Below are positions 40,767 to 53,899 of a DNA stretch of 64,000 nucleotides, piece after piece. Source of the DNA: Scilla litardierei. Its lineage: Eukaryota > Streptophyta > Magnoliopsida > Asparagales > Asparagaceae. Every line of letters begins with the position of its first letter. Positions within the stretch are counted from its first letter, which is position 1. The notes below the pieces were generated by a model, which was not told where the DNA came from, did no database searches, and worked only from the letters and a program-made list of their open reading frames with translations. The stretch spans positions 569,213,281-569,277,280 of the forward strand of contig CM061142.1 of NCBI GenBank assembly GCA_030789695.1. The letters are read 5' to 3'. The position numbers and the translations under genes were made by a program.

Positions 40767-43700
40767 CTAAATCTCGGATTCACCCATAATCCCCAATTCT
40801 CGACGCAACCGCACAAAGGAGTCTTCCTTTAGGGGTTTCGTGAAAATATCGGCGATTTGCTTCTGGGTTTCAACGTACACTAATATGATGTCCTTTTTAG
40901 CAACATGATCATCTAAGAAATGGTGTCGGACATTTATGTGTTTCGAACGGGAATGGTGTACCGGGTTCTTGGAGTGACATATTGCACTTTGGTTGTCCAC
41001 CATGATAGGGCAAGTATCACAGTTTATACCAAAGTCTTTAAGTGTGTGTCTCATCCAAAGAACTTGAGCACACGCGGCACCGGCGGCAATGTATTCCGCC
41101 TCGGTGGTTAAAAGTGATACAGAATTCTGCTTCTTGGAAAACCAAGAGACAAGAGAATTTCCTATAAAATGGCAAGTGCCACTAGTACTTTTCCTGTCGG
41201 ATTTACATCCCGCATAATCTGCGTCACTATATGATATTAACTCATACGTGCTAGATTTTGGATAAAGTAATCCAAAATCAAGTGTGTAACTTAAATAACG
41301 GAAAATACGTTTTATCGCTACTAAGTGAGACTCCTTAGGTTGAGACTGATAACGAGCACATACACATACGGCAAACATAATATCGGGCCTACTTGCGGTA
41401 AGATATAGTAAACTACCTATCATACCTCGATATAGACGAATGTCTACATCTTTACCGCTCGTATCCTTATCAAGATGCGTAGTCGTGCTCATTGGAGTCT
41501 TCTTCCCGGAGGCATTCTACATTCCAAATCGCTTAAGCAACTCCACCGTGTACTTCGTTTGGTGGATGAAGATTGCATCGTCCATTTGGCGAATTTGGAG
41601 ACCTAAGAAATACTTGAGCTCACCCATGTGGCTCATCTCAAATTGATCCTTCATCACATTAGAAAACTCTTCGCAAAGAGCAAAGTTAGTAGCACCGAAA
41701 ATGATATCATCAACATATATTTGAACTAAAATTATATCATTATTCGAATACTTAACAAATAATGTGGAATCAACTTCTCTCATTTTAAAACCCAAATCCA
41801 AAAGAAAATTCTTTAAACGGTCATACCAAGCTCAAGGAGCTTGTCTCAAACCGTAAAGTGCTTTCTTAAGTTTAAAAACATGATTTGGAAATTTTTCATT
41901 TATAAAACCCGGAGGTTGAGAAACGTAAACTTCCTCACCAACATCTCCGTTTAAAAACGCACTTTTAACATCCATTTGAAATAATTTAAAATCCTTATGG
42001 CATGCAAAAGATAACAATAATCTAATTGATTCTAATCTAGCTACCGGAGCAAAAGATTCTTCGAAATCAATACCTTCCTCTTGACAGTAGCCTTGAGCAA
42101 CTAACCGAGCTTTGTTCCGGACGACGATTTGGTTTTCGTCGGTCTTGTTCTTGAAGATCCACTTTGTCCCTATGACGGTGTGGTTCTTCGATGGCAATGG
42201 AACAAGCTCCCAAACCTCATTCCTCTCGAATTGAATGAGTTCCTCCTCCATGGCTAAGATCCAAGCACCATCTTCGCACGCTTCATTAACATTCTTTGGC
42301 TCAATCGAGGAGGCAAAGGAATAATGAGCGAAGTAGTTCACTTGCGATCTCGTCTTGACATTATCATGGATATTGCCAATGACTTGCTCATGAGGATGGT
42401 CACGAACGGTATGAAGCCGTTTGGGAATTCCTTGATCACTAGGAACATTCTCAAAAACTTCATTAGTTGGGTTAGTCTCAATAGAATCAATAGAATTATT
42501 AGAATTAGAATTACCAATTGAATCACATAAGACATCCATAGAGTCATCATCATTAGTAATTCTAGTTGGAACAAATCCTTCATTAAATGATACATGAAGC
42601 GATTCCTCGATCGTTGAGGTTCGTTTGTTGTATATCCGGTAGGCTTTGCTACGTGAGAAATACCCAACAAAAATCCCCTCATTGGATCTTGGATCGAATT
42701 TGTCCAAATTACCATACGTGTTTTTAATAAAGCATTTTGAACCAAAAACACGAAAATGTTTAACTTGAGGCAATCTACCAAACAACAATTCATAACAAGT
42801 TTGTTTAGTGCCGGGCCTCAAAAGTATTCTATTAAACACATAGCAAGCGGTGTGTACTGCTTCCGCCCAAAATTGATGGCCAAGTTGGCTATCATCAAGC
42901 ATAGTGCGAGCACACTCCACTAGCGTCCTATTTTTTCTCTCAACAACACCATTTTGAGGAGGTGCACGAGGGAATGAAAAGGTGTGTGTAATACCAACTT
43001 CATCACAAAATGTCTCAAAAGACTCATTCTCAAATTCCCCTCCATGATCACTACGAATAGTGACAATGGTGGTTCCAATGAGATTTTGTACTTTCTTAAC
43101 AAAAATTGTGAAGTTTTCAAAAGCTTCATTTTTATTACATAATGAAAATACCCAAGTAAACCTAGAAAAGTCATCAACGATGACAAGTCCATATCTAGCA
43201 TTACCTAATGAAGCAACTCTAGTTGGCCCAAATAAATCTAGATGTAATAGCTCGAGAGGCCGCTTAGAAGAAATGCTTTTCTTAGGTTTAAATGAAGATT
43301 TTGGAAGCTTGCCCCGTTGACACGAGTCACAAAAGCTTTTCTTTTGAAAGACAAGCTTAGGGAAGCCTCTAATAGAATTTAACTTGGAAAGCTTAAATAG
43401 TGTTCCAGAGTTCACATAACCAAAACGTCTATGCCATAAGTGTTGCTCACTTGTGTTGGCAATGAGACATTGTTCATGTGATCTTGGAAGATCTAGGATA
43501 TATATATCCTTATGGCGTGTGCCGGAAAACAATAATTCATTATTATCTTTTCTTAAAATATGGCACATTCCTTTCACAAAGCTAACTTTGTAACCTTTGT
43601 CACAAAGTTGGCTTATTGAAATGAGATTGTGGTTTAATCCTTTAACAAGGTAAACATCACAAATAAGTGGTTTAGAAGGATTACCCACTTTGCCAACACC

Positions 43701-43883
43701 TATGATGGTTCCGCTCTCGTTGCCTCCAAAGACTACCCGGTTCCCATTTGCGATGGGCACCACTCCGGAGAGCAATTGAGCGTCACCCGTCATGTGTTTT
43801 GAACACCCGCTATCGAGTATCCAATTCCCCTTGGAGCTAGATTTAAAGTTGTTGCTCCGTTTCTTTCTCTTTTCCTTGAGTAC
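40767..43883 (-). pseudogene. Copia pol of element E: protease, integrase, RT, RNase H, two stops
   Basis: The frame opens after a TAG near 43883. Protease has [13 protein letters not shown] (about 43800-43835). Integrase has the zinc-finger region LWHRRFGY...CDSC; the second His is Tyr (TAT at 43416-43418 on the minus strand). The core residues [15 protein letters not shown] and NGVVERKNR are present. RT has [18 protein letters not shown] and [13 protein letters not shown] near 41829 follows ALYGLRQAP (consistent with CGA to TGA), then IYVDDIIFGAT (catalytic box intact). TAG near 41515 precedes RNase H (RGMIGSLLYLTASRPDI, SDADYAGCKSDRKSTSG, TEAEYIAA). Ends at 40767. Domain order PR-IN-RT-RH defines Copia. 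Confidence 0.92.
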
Positions 43884-43936
43884 CTAAAGATAGACAATAT
43901 CGTATCATGGTACCCAAGGTCATTGGGTCCAAAAGA

Positions 43937-46174
43937 TTAGACCTTTGGAAGCCAAGTCCAATTGGACTTAGACTTCCCCACATAGTTATCACTATGCACA
44001 ACATTCGAAAAATAAGCATTCATGTAAACTTGTTTTTCATCCATGCGTGTGTCCTTTGGGCTCCAAATAGTGAAAATTTTGGGAGCCCTCATCCTATTGG
44101 GTGCATGCATGCGTTGTTGATTTCTACGTGATGCATGTCGTGGATAGGAGTAAGGAACATGATGAAATGGTGCATGCGGATAATTATTCATACGATGATG
44201 TGGGTGAACATATGCATGTGGGGGAACACGTGCGTGAGGGTGTCTCACATGGTGTGCACGTGCCCGTGGACGTGTAGCATAAAAATCATCATATGTGTGA
44301 GCCGGTGGAGTAGGACGTGTGTTCCTACGTGGCATAGTATTGGTGTACATGTAGGCATGACCCTTCTTTGGAGGTCCACCTAAAGTGGGTTTCTTTTCGA
44401 AAGAGGTGTGAACGAGGAGGAAGCACCATTGGTAGTTGAACTACCAATAGAGTGTTTGCTACCACTCGTCGAAGCATCGGAAGTTGGCCTAACAAAGGTA
44501 GTGGCCGACTTGGATGAATTTCCCAACTTATACCCCAAACCAATGTGGTGATTGGCCAGAGGTAAGTCATTTAGGATATTATCCAAATGGCCCTTACACT
44601 TATTGAATTCATTGATTCGGCCCAATGTGCACCATATTTCTCGGTGAGAAAACGCATAGAAGCATCCAAAGTGGATACTTGCGATGTGAGCACATAAACA
44701 CGAGATTTGAGATTCTCGTTCTCAATACTCAAAGTCGAGTTTTGAGAAGTCAAATCCGCTATCTTGTGTTCCTCCGAATCTTCAATGCTAACATGTTCAA
44801 GTTGAGACTTGAGATTTACAATCTCATTCCTCAACTCTTCAACAATGGTGTCGTTATTGGTGATGACAGTTTTAGGCGTGGTATTTATGCTAGCTAAATC
44901 ATCTTTTACCTTAGTATATCTATTTACTAATTTAGAGTATTTAGACCATAATTGCTCATTAGCATTTCTAAGGTCATCCATGGTTACCTCATCGCCTTCG
45001 TTGTCGCTGTCATCAGAGGAGGAAGATCCTTGATCATGCTCCTCTCTTGCCATGAAGCACATGTGTGCTTGCTCCACCTGCTCATCGTCCGACTCTCCGC
45101 TTGAGGAATCCTCGGAGTCGGTGAATGTCCCGACAAGCCCCTTTTTGTACCCTTTCTTGTACTTCTTGGACTTGTAGAACTTCGGCGCCTTCCACTTCTC
45201 CTTTTACTTATTTTGAGGACACTCCGCTTTCATGTGTCCTGACTTGTTGCATTTGAAACACAAAGGAGAGGAGGCGTTAGAAGAACCAAATTTAGCTTTG
45301 TTCTTATAGTTACCTTTCCGAAAGAACCGGTTGAACTTCTTTGCCATGAGTGCCATGGACTCCAAGTCCAACTCGTCCTCCGAGTTTTCATCATCTGTCG
45401 ATGTGGAAGTTGATGGAGCGGCCTTGAAAGCAATAGCCTTCTTCTTTGGCTCGTCTTGCTTTAGGTAGGACTTCATCTTGTCCTGCAACTTCAACTTGCT
45501 ATCCTTGCGTACCTCATAAAATATTAAGGTACCCATTAGTTGAACAACGGTATAGGTTTTCATGTCATTATCTTCCTCGATGGCGAAGGTCCGTTTCTCC
45601 CAACAAGAAGGAAGTCCATCGATAATCTTCGAGACTTTCTCCTTTTGGGTGTAGGTTTTACCGAGAGCCTCCAAGTCGTTTGTGATGTCGACGAAGCGAG
45701 CATAATACTCCTTCATCTTCTCACCCTGTAGCATATGAAATAACTCGTAATCTTTATTAAATACTACGAGTTTAGAGTCACCTTACTAGTCCCTTCATGC
45801 AAAATGAGGAGGGAGTTCCATATTTGATATGCACTCTTACATGTGCATATCTTATTGAAATCCTCAGGCTCCAAAGCGCATTGCAAGGCGTTCATTGCCT
45901 TGGCATTGCTTACCTCCGCGGCGATCTCCGCGGGAGTCCACTTCTCGAAATCTTCTTCGGTGGGCTCGACGTACTCCTTCATCGTGGTCCTCCATAGTGA
46001 AGCACTCCGGAGGAAAGTTTCCATCCGGCATTTCCAGTACCTGTAGTTGGTACCGTTGAAGAATGGAGGCCTCGTTGAGGAGTGTCCTTACATTACCGAA
46101 GACGCTCCTTCACGGTTCTTGAAGGTGCTATAGTCGGAAGGTGGACGAACGCTTTTGTTGTCGTTGGCAGACAT
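43937..46174 (-). pseudogene. Copia gag of element E, broken in several places
   Basis: ATG at 46174 (MSANDNKSV) shortly after the PBS. A TAA near 46094 precedes the gag core (FFNGTNYRYWKCRM, AKAMNALQCAL, YQIWNSLL, VDITNDLEALG, IIDGLP). The zinc knuckle CFKCNKSGHMKAEC is at about 45205-45250, followed by a stop near 45204, an acidic segment, a coiled-coil-rich region (45077-44571, repeated L/N/E heptads), and a His/Pro/Arg-rich segment (44350-43937) ending WTWLPKV, which is typical of SIRE-type Gag. Several stops and a frame change separate the parts. Confidence 0.85.
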
Positions 46175-46186
46175 AGCTATAGACTT

Positions 46187-46199
46187 GGCTTTGATACCA
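46187..46199 (-). other. Primer-binding site of element E, initiator tRNA-Met type
   Basis: TGGTATCAAAGCC (minus strand) starts 2 nt after the 5' LTR. The canonical initiator tRNA-Met complement is TGGTATCAGAGC; there is one difference. Confidence 0.88.
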
Positions 46200-46201
46200 A
46201 A

Positions 46202-47939
46202 TGTAATGTCCTGCTAAGCTACTGCACAAGTACTAGAGGGGGGTGAATAGTACTTTAAAATAATTAAGAGGCTAATTCCTAATTACCTTGCAAACTCTAC
46301 CAAACAATGCAGAAATGCGGAAATGTAAATGTTAGACAACAAAGAAACAATCGTAAACAAACGATATTACTGGGTTCGGATCCACCCAATTCTCCCCGAC
46401 TTGTTCCCGGTGATCCTACGTCCCAAACACCCGGATCCCCTCCGGATACTCGAGTTAAAAACCCTAACTCAAGATTTCCACTATGAAATACTTGTGAAAA
46501 ACCTTCACAAGTCAAATCATACACAAATGAACTTGTGACTCCCACAACCCGGGATCACAAACACACTCTCACAACCGAGAGTGAAACTTACAATATCAAA
46601 GTAAATGAAATAAAGATTTTTACCGACAAAATCCTATGCCTTGAGTAAAACTTACGATTTAGGGCAAAACGGATTTTGGGGAAGATGAAGAGGCACCAAA
46701 CCCTAGCTCCAAGATGTAGATCAGCGATGGAGAGCTATGAGGTTGATGGTGACCTAGAATCAAGCACTTAGCTTGGAAGGCTCACAATCAATGAATCTCT
46801 CTTTTGAAATAAGAGTGATGAGAGATTCAAGATTGGAATGGAAGAGCTTTGAATGAGGAATGAATGCTTTCTCTTTGATCTCTAAACTTCTCTTAATATC
46901 AGCCTTGAGTGCAATGAATGCAGCACATCAAGTATATATAGGTTAGAGGAAAGAGGGAGAGAAAAACGTTTCAATTAAAGCTCCAACGGCTCTATTCTGA
47001 ACCAAACTAGTCGGTCAAAGAACAACCACTGACCGACTAGTTCATCAACTAGTCGGTCGGTCAATCAACATGAACCGACTAAGTGGTGAACAGAGAATAG
47101 GTCGAAGTTCAGACTAACAGAACTAGTCGGTCAAAGAACACTTGCCAACCGACTAGTTTCACAACTAGTCGGTCGGTGAGTCAACTTAGACCGATTAAGA
47201 GATAAAACAAATAGTCTGAGTACAAATTGATTTAGTCGGTCCAAGAACAAAAGTTGACCGACTAGTTCATCAACTAGTCGGTCGCCAAATGAACATAGAC
47301 CGACTAACGATAAACAGTAAGTTGGCATGTACAGTAGAAGCTCAACTAGTCGGTCCAAGAAGCATCACTGACCGACTAGTTCACAAACTAGTCGGTCGGT
47401 GAGTCAACGTAGACCGACTAACTGTAAACAGTAAAGAGCTATGAATTGACTGCCGCAAACTAGTCGGTCCAAGAAGCTTGGCCGACCAACTAGATCACCA
47501 TCTAGTCGGTTGGTTCTTCTTCTTGAACCAGCTAACATGCACAAGAAGTCGCGAATCGAAGCGCGAAGCTTCGGGAAAGTTCGTATGGACTTCTTACAAG
47601 ATCCTAGCTCTAAGATAGGAGCGTTATGAAGATTTAAACCGTAAGACCTACTCAAGGCTTAACATTCTACGAAAGAAGCTTAAAAGACTATAAATAAAAC
47701 TTGAGGATACCGTCTTCAAAAGCTTCAATCAAATCTTCATGACTTCTAAAATGGTCCATAAGCTTCAACGAAGCTTTAGGCATACGATCACATGCTTTGA
47801 GAAGTCTTGAGACGTCGCTTAGCATGTTCATATGAATTTGGCGACGATCTCCATAACTGCGCTCACAAAGAGTTAGTTCACGATATATTTATGCTTGTTC
47901 ATCATCCAAAACCAAATCCGGGGAATCCAATATCCAACA
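46202..47939 (-). repeat. 5' LTR of element E (1738 bp)
   Basis: Copy of 25882-27620. Array 47005-47515, TATA 46932-46942. The target duplication CCAGT follows at 47940-47944. Confidence 0.93.
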
Positions 47940-47944
47940 CCAGT

Positions 47945-48750
47945 TTGCCGAGCTTTGAGCCACCCTCTGAGCTTGCCAAGCTCCCCTGCCTCCTCCAAGT
48001 GACCATCGCCCGAACTTTCTTCGGGCATCTGAGCAGCCCTTCCGACTGGCCACCGAGCTACCGCTTGACGAACTGTCCCTACCAGGCTACCGAGCTGCTC
48101 CCGCATCTGCCTGAGCTGGCTGAAGTAGTTGTAGAGCATCTCCATGTTGACATCACTACGAGGATAGAAGATCATGCCGAGCTTATAGGGCCACCCCTGT
48201 CGGGCTACCGACCAAGCCGAGCATGTCCGACAGATCCAACCAAGTGGAGGAGCTCCTATACCAGCATAATGGTGACGCCGTCCCCGAATTCGGAGGCGCA
48301 TGCCTATTGGACTTCTCGCTCGGGACTACAGAGGGGAGATCTTGATGGGAGGCCGCCCTGTCGAGCCGCTGAGGAAACCAGTCTGCTCCTGCCCTCCTCC
48401 CGAACTGCCGAGGATATTGATCCGCCATCCGGACAAGCTGACGGTCAAGTCGAGCTGCCTCACTGCCGAGCGGATCCCCATAGTCGTCCGAGTTCGAGCA
48501 TCGAAACAGCTCATCCGACCGTGCCGTTGGGCCCCAGCTTGCCGAGCTGTCGACCCCACCAACCAATCCGACCAAGCTACACGTCTGGACTCTGTTCGGA
48601 CATCCGAGCCGCCCTTCCGAAGGGCAGCCAAAGCTACTGCTGGACGAATGGCCCCGATCGGGCTGCCGAAGTGCTCCCACATCCACCCGACCGGACGAAG
48701 TTGCATATCACCACCGTGGAACCTTCGAAAGTCTTCACAAGGTCCTCACC
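47945..48750 (+). other. 3' internal region of element F, no gene recognised
   Basis: GC-rich DNA full of GCCGAGC/GAGCTGCC words. Two parts resemble each other loosely (about 48000-48060 and 48590-48650, both with CGGGCATCTGAGC/CGGACATCCGAGC and GCCCTTCCGA). Long open frames exist on both strands but are low complexity, and one extends into the Copia LTR, so I do not treat them as genes. Confidence 0.5.
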
Positions 48751-48754
48751 CCTT

Positions 48755-49720
48755 TGTCGGCCATAAGTCGAGGGGCAACTCCACTCGCAACCGAACGAAC
48801 GGATCGGTCCTAAGGATGGGGGCAACTCCCCCAGCTGACCGACCCACTCGCTCATTGGCCATAAGTCGAGGGGCAATCCCCCCTGCAACCGAACAAACGG
48901 ATCGGTCGTAAGGCTGGGGGCAACTCCCCCAGCTGACTGACCCACTCGCTCGTTGGTCATAAGTCGAGGGGCAATTCCCCCTGCAACCGAACGAAGGATC
49001 GGTCGTAAGGCTGGGGGCAACTCCCACAGCTGGCCAATCACTTGGTTGACCATAAGACCGGGGGTCACCCCGTAGCAGGCCAATCGACCCGTCGATCGTA
49101 AGGCTGGGGACAACTCCCCCAGCGAACCGACCAGATCGACCGTAAGGCTGGGGGTAACTCCTCCAGCTGGCTGATCACTCAGTTGACCATAAGACTGGGG
49201 TCGCCCCGCCCAGTGGGCCAATCAACCCGTCGATTGTAAGGCTGGGGGAACTCTCCCAGCAAACTGACCATATCGATCGTATGGCTGGAGGCAACTCTCC
49301 CAGCAGGCCGATCACTCGATTGACCATAAGACTGAGGGGTCGCCCCCCAGCGGGCCAATCGACCCTTCGATCGTAAGGCTAGGGGCAACTCCCCCAGCAG
49401 ACCGACCACATCGACCGTAGGCTTGGGGCAACTCCCCCAGCTGGTCGACCCACTCCTTTGTCGGTCGTAAGTCGAGGGGTAACTCTCCTCGCCATCGAAC
49501 GAACGGGATCGACCGTAAGGCTGGCAGCAACTCCCCCTGCTGGTCGACCCACTCCTTCGTCGGCTGTAAGTCGAGGGGCAACTCCCCTCGCCATCGAACA
49601 AATAAGAACGGTCGTAAGACTGGGGGCAACTCCTCCAGCTGGCCGACCGAACTCCTTCGTCGGTCGTAAGTCGAGGGGCAACTCCCCTCGCAACCGAACG
49701 AATCTCGGACCGACAACTTA
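48755..49720 (+). repeat. Tandem array of hairpin units in the 3' region of element F
   Basis: The unit is about 98 bp and holds two hairpins with the same loop CAACT: CGAGGGG-CAACT-CCCCTCG after ATAAGT, and CTGGGGG-CAACT-CCCCCAG after GTAAGG. About nine units follow one another with drift; stems such as CCGGGGGT/ACCCCG vary. 3' tandem repeats are known for the Tat lineage. The open frames through it are periodic artefacts. Confidence 0.85.
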
Positions 49721-49838
49721 TTGTCACTGGTCGGCTCCGCAAGTCGGACCAATTTCACAAAAGGAGCCACTTCTCCCCTTATACTACATCTCCCGACCTC
49801 AACCTCAGCAACGGTGGAGCTCGAAAGATGTGGGCAAT

Positions 49839-50785
49839 TGATACGACCATTTTGATCGGGCCCGGAGGAGCCAAGTCAACCACGACCAGTCAACCAGCCT
49901 ACTACGGCCTTGGGCTCCGGTCCAAGGATCTCACGGGCAGGTCACGATTCTCCACCTAAGACGAAGGCCCAAAAGACCGCCCACTATCCGTAGTGGAGGA
50001 AACCGCTCCCCAAATTGAGGGACCACTCGCCAAATATGGCAGCCAAATTTATGGCAATAACTCACCAATCATGGCTCGACTTCATGGCCATCACTCCAGC
50101 CATCATGGCCCGCCAATTATGGCAACCAGCCATCATGGCCATGACATTCATCACATCATCAAACGTGGCAATGATGGGGGTCAATGTTTCCCCATTAGCA
50201 TGTCCTCATCAAGAATGGTAATGATGTCTCATCATGGCCCATTACTAGGAGACTGGCCTATATGAAGAGGAAAAATGCATCATTACCAGGGGCTGATCAC
50301 CAAGATCTACAGAGGATGTATCACATACAAACTCTCACCTTCTTCCACCTAATATATTTCTCCTCCATTGCTCGGTCAGAGGATCGGTGCTTGATCTCTT
50401 TGCGAACCAAATCCGATCCCATTGAGCATCTATTAGACAGCTCTGACTTTGGCATCGGATGGGAATTGGTCAGAACCAAGGTCCGACCCCCTGACGAGCT
50501 CTCTCGTCTGTTCAGGTCCAGGAGATCCAGTGACGCTGGGGCTACCCCTCAGCGTCTTCCCAGCAGGAGCCGAGCACCATCGTCCCCGAGTATGCTCATC
50601 TCCACCACCAGGAGGTCGTCGCTCTGCCGAGGCTACCCTTCGGCAAGCCGACGCGAGGATCCGTGCCTTCCTGCTCAAGCGAACACGCCATCGATCGACC
50701 CCAAGGGTCAACTCCATCTCACGTGATAGTTACGACATCCGGGCCTCCAGACTATCAACATGCGGTGAAAATTCAGCCGTAAACA
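49839..50785 (+). repeat. 3' LTR of element F (947 bp)
   Basis: Starts TGATACGACCATTTTGATC, ends CGTAAACA. Many substitutions relative to 22819-23761. The target duplication ATATA follows at 50786-50790. The preceding AAAGATGTGGGCAA is a weak polypurine tract. Confidence 0.92.
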
Positions 50786-50790
50786 ATATA

Positions 50791-53700
50791 TATAATAAAT
50801 TTAGAAAATTACCCAAAACCCTCTGAAGATTACAAAAAAATCCAGAAAAATTCTGGAAAATTTTCAGAAAAATTCTGGAAAATTTTCAGAAAAATTAGAG
50901 AACAAAATATGAGGGGATTGACAATGAAATAAATGTTTTTTGGGGATAAACTAGCTTGATGATATCAATAAAATATATTTTTGGGTATATTCAGTTTTAA
51001 AATTTTCCAGAACATGACCCAATTGACCCGGTGCATTTCGCGGGCGGCCCGAAGCCTCCGTTTCCACCACATACCTCACGAAAATTTTCATTATGGGTTA
51101 AAGTCCCACGAAATTTTCATGGGTATGTCATATAAATCAAGGAATCTTAATAACAAAAGATTAATTGCACAATTGATCATAATTATATTTTTTGCATGCA
51201 TCACTTAGTATTTTTTTCTTGTTTCACATGAATTCCCTATGATGACACACTTAATATACATATACTCATAATTATAATGATGTATTATGGCACACGATTA
51301 ATTATAATTTTCAAAAGTCTAAAAATCATATCTATGTTGACGATTGAACCTGAAGTTCAAATCGAATGTCAACATCCTTCAAATCAAATTAAAAAAACGA
51401 TGGATTATGCGAAAACAATTTATAACATCTTCTTAAAAAGATGCACACTTCGCGGTATATAGATCTCACAGATCAATGATATATATAGACCAATATGGAC
51501 ACCAGAAGTTTGTCATAACACCGCTAAATATTTTTATAACAATAATCTCACTTTATAAGGAATGATTTCTATATCTAGTCTTGAATATAAGCATATGCAT
51601 GTAGTCGTGACTAAATAGATAATTGAGAAATATATTCGTACACACACATTTATTTCCCTTATGCATGTTTATCTATTCACATAAAAACTAAATTACTCAA
51701 GAAAATAATGGTCTGAAGACCATATATGAGCATTCAAATGGACTTTCAAAAGTCACACATAAATTTTAAAATTGAAAGTATAGAAACAAGCTCATTCTCT
51801 TGAATATGTCCCCTTTAGAGATACTAATATTCATTCTTCCTTATAAATAACAATGTGGAAGACTGAAAACAGGAGAAGTCTAGGACCAACAACGGCCTGA
51901 TATATATAAAGAAAGGAAAGATATGATATACCTCGACATGGAATAAGCAATGGTAAACTAGACCAAACCCAGAAGTTTTGGTAAGACCAATACTGATATT
52001 TGCAATATGAAAGGTTATTAATTTATGCCATAGATAATATAAACAAAGCTAATCTAACGACGAATTTCGATGTAGCTATTGTATACTAAGCTATTCCCCG
52101 AGCACACTTAGACTTTGAAAAACTATAATTAGTTGCCATAACATAATTAATAGGAGTATGTTTCTAAACTTATTAATACGTGTATGCTTTTTATAAACTC
52201 TTTTTGTTTATATGCATTTCATGCTACAGCAAAATTTTATGCTTTATTTTTAGCATATGTGAAACCATTATAGATTGACACCTCAAGACGTATGCTATTA
52301 ATAGCATTTCACCCTACAGATAGTCTAGTAGAAAACTATTTTGGGACGTCTGACTTGAGATTTGGGCTTTGCTAGCCTGAATACTCTATATGAGAATGCC
52401 CTCTCTGAAAAAGAAACTTACAAAGTTTCGATGGATATTCGTCAAAACGAAATCCTACTAAATGACTCAAGAATATAATGGCCTTGAAAACCATACTTGA
52501 GCGTTCAAATGTATTTTCAAAATTCCTAGTTAAATTTGAAAAGAGGAATTAAATGGAACCCATGAAGTGTCCAAAATCGTCCAAGTTTTAAACTTTAGAA
52601 CGATACAATATACCATCGTGGATTGATTATGCAAGACATCATTAACCAATCATATAATTATGAAGAACATGAATTTTCTTCAGAAGGGCGCGGTTTCATT
52701 ATCCCATTTAACGGGAAAAATGATTACGAGATCATCTCCACTACACGTGGACATTGACTCTCAAAACTTCCTCTAATAGAATTTAAGATGATATATTTAC
52801 TATCATTATTAAAATAATAAGACCTCTGGGTCTCTTGAGAGTACTTGATGGATTAAAGTGGACTTATCCACTCCCTACATAGGGCTGATGATGTAACTTA
52901 GTATACTCATCTGTTTATTCTCTAAAAATGGTCATAATCAAACCTATTATCCAACCGCAATCCAGCTTTTTCACAGCATATGTGACACATTATTAAATGA
53001 CGGGAACATTGGATAATACTAGGAAATCAACCATAATTTGCAACTGGAATAAAGTTGAACACCCTGGAGTCCGTGTTCCCACTCAAACTGGGTTATATGA
53101 ATAAATCATTAAAATAATTTAAACTGATTACTCATCCGTTAAAAATCCAGTTGCTGGTGACTGCATGGGGATATGCAATTACACTGCATTCATATAAAAA
53201 GTTTCCGAGAACTCCTAACGGAGAAAGCGTTTAGAGCACATCTTAAAGATTGTGCCATGATGAGTATACATCCCCATATCACCACTATAAACCATCAAAT
53301 GCAGTCTTAGAACTATTTATCAGAAGTAATTACCCCGGATAAATAGATTCCGAGCACTCCAAATAGGGGAAGCATTTAGAGCACATCTAATACATTGTGT
53401 CTTGATGGGTCTTATTTAGAGAATCGATAGTGAATATTAGATCCTGAAGATCCTTCACATACAGATCTCTTTAAATTCCCAGTATTAGGCTCAACATGGA
53501 TATTACAATCATCCTTGAGCTTTAAGCTCAGTTGACCGTTTCAAATATCATGAATAGTGATGTGATCATGAAAATCCACACTAATGAAACTGTTAAACCA
53601 TTATCAGACATAGTCATTGACAATATAAATATTGTCAAAATCACACATCCATGCTATTAAAAATCTAGCTAGGATTGACATCCCAAAAACAATGGATGCA

Positions 53701-53899
53701 ATCCACTTATAGCAGAAGTGGATGTCCTCAATGAATTAGAGGACATACCACGAGGCTCCAATGAGAGGAAAACTCTTATAGACTTTTAAAAAATACCACC
53801 ACAAGAAAGTGAGATCATCTCCATGTCCTCTCCCTTTACAGATCCTCTAAAAGAGATGAATCTGAAATAAATTGAAGTATTACTGTATAATGTACGTAC
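50791..53899. other. AT-rich intergenic DNA, mostly unrecognised, probably decayed Copia
   Basis: No coding frame of note. At 50835-50905 a 23-bp sequence containing AAAATTCTGGAAAATTTTC is repeated in tandem and can fold (CCAGAAAAATTCTGG). From about 53140 two similar 100-bp passages (53200-53260 and 53345-53400: AGAACTCCTAACGGAGAAAGCG / AGCACTCCAAATAGGGGAAGCA followed by TTTAGAGCACATCT) suggest an old duplication. Confidence 0.4.

Larger units (their letters stand above)
25882..47939 (-). mobile_element. Element E: SIRE/Maximus-like Copia retrotransposon with an extra 3' ORF
   Basis: Flanked by CCAGT at 25877-25881 and 47940-47944. Minus-strand order: 5' LTR 46202-47939, PBS, gag, pol (PR-IN-RT-RH, the Copia order), spacer with inverted-repeat array, extra ORF, 3' UTR, PPT and 3' LTR 25882-27620. 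Element D interrupts the extra ORF. The PBS matches initiator tRNA-Met, and the phrase CACCAAAAAGGGGGAGAA before the 3' LTR is typical of SIRE/Maximus Copia elements. LTRs differ at roughly 28 sites by eye. Confidence 0.93.
22819..50785 (+). mobile_element. Element F: non-autonomous Tat-like Gypsy element carrying an H+-ATPase fragment
   Basis: LTRs at 22819-23761 and 49839-50785 are flanked by the perfect 5-bp duplication ATATA (22814-22818 and 50786-50790). The PBS is TGGCGCCGTCTGTGGGAA. Without the nested Copia element E the element is about 5.9 kb. It encodes no recognisable RT, RNase H or integrase. It holds a short 5' region, a captured plasma-membrane H+-ATPase segment, an uncharacterised 3' region and a tandem hairpin array before the 3' LTR. 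Its LTRs differ at many positions, making it the oldest intact insertion here. The Tat-like call rests on PBS type and the 3' tandem repeats. Confidence 0.88.

Noticed and set aside
47807..48766. 319-codon frame on the plus strand
   Set aside because: It starts inside the Copia LTR and crosses the target duplication into element F, so it cannot be an ancestral gene; composition is low complexity.
48634..49770. Several 90-195-codon frames on the minus strand
   Set aside because: They run through the tandem hairpin array and reflect its periodicity.
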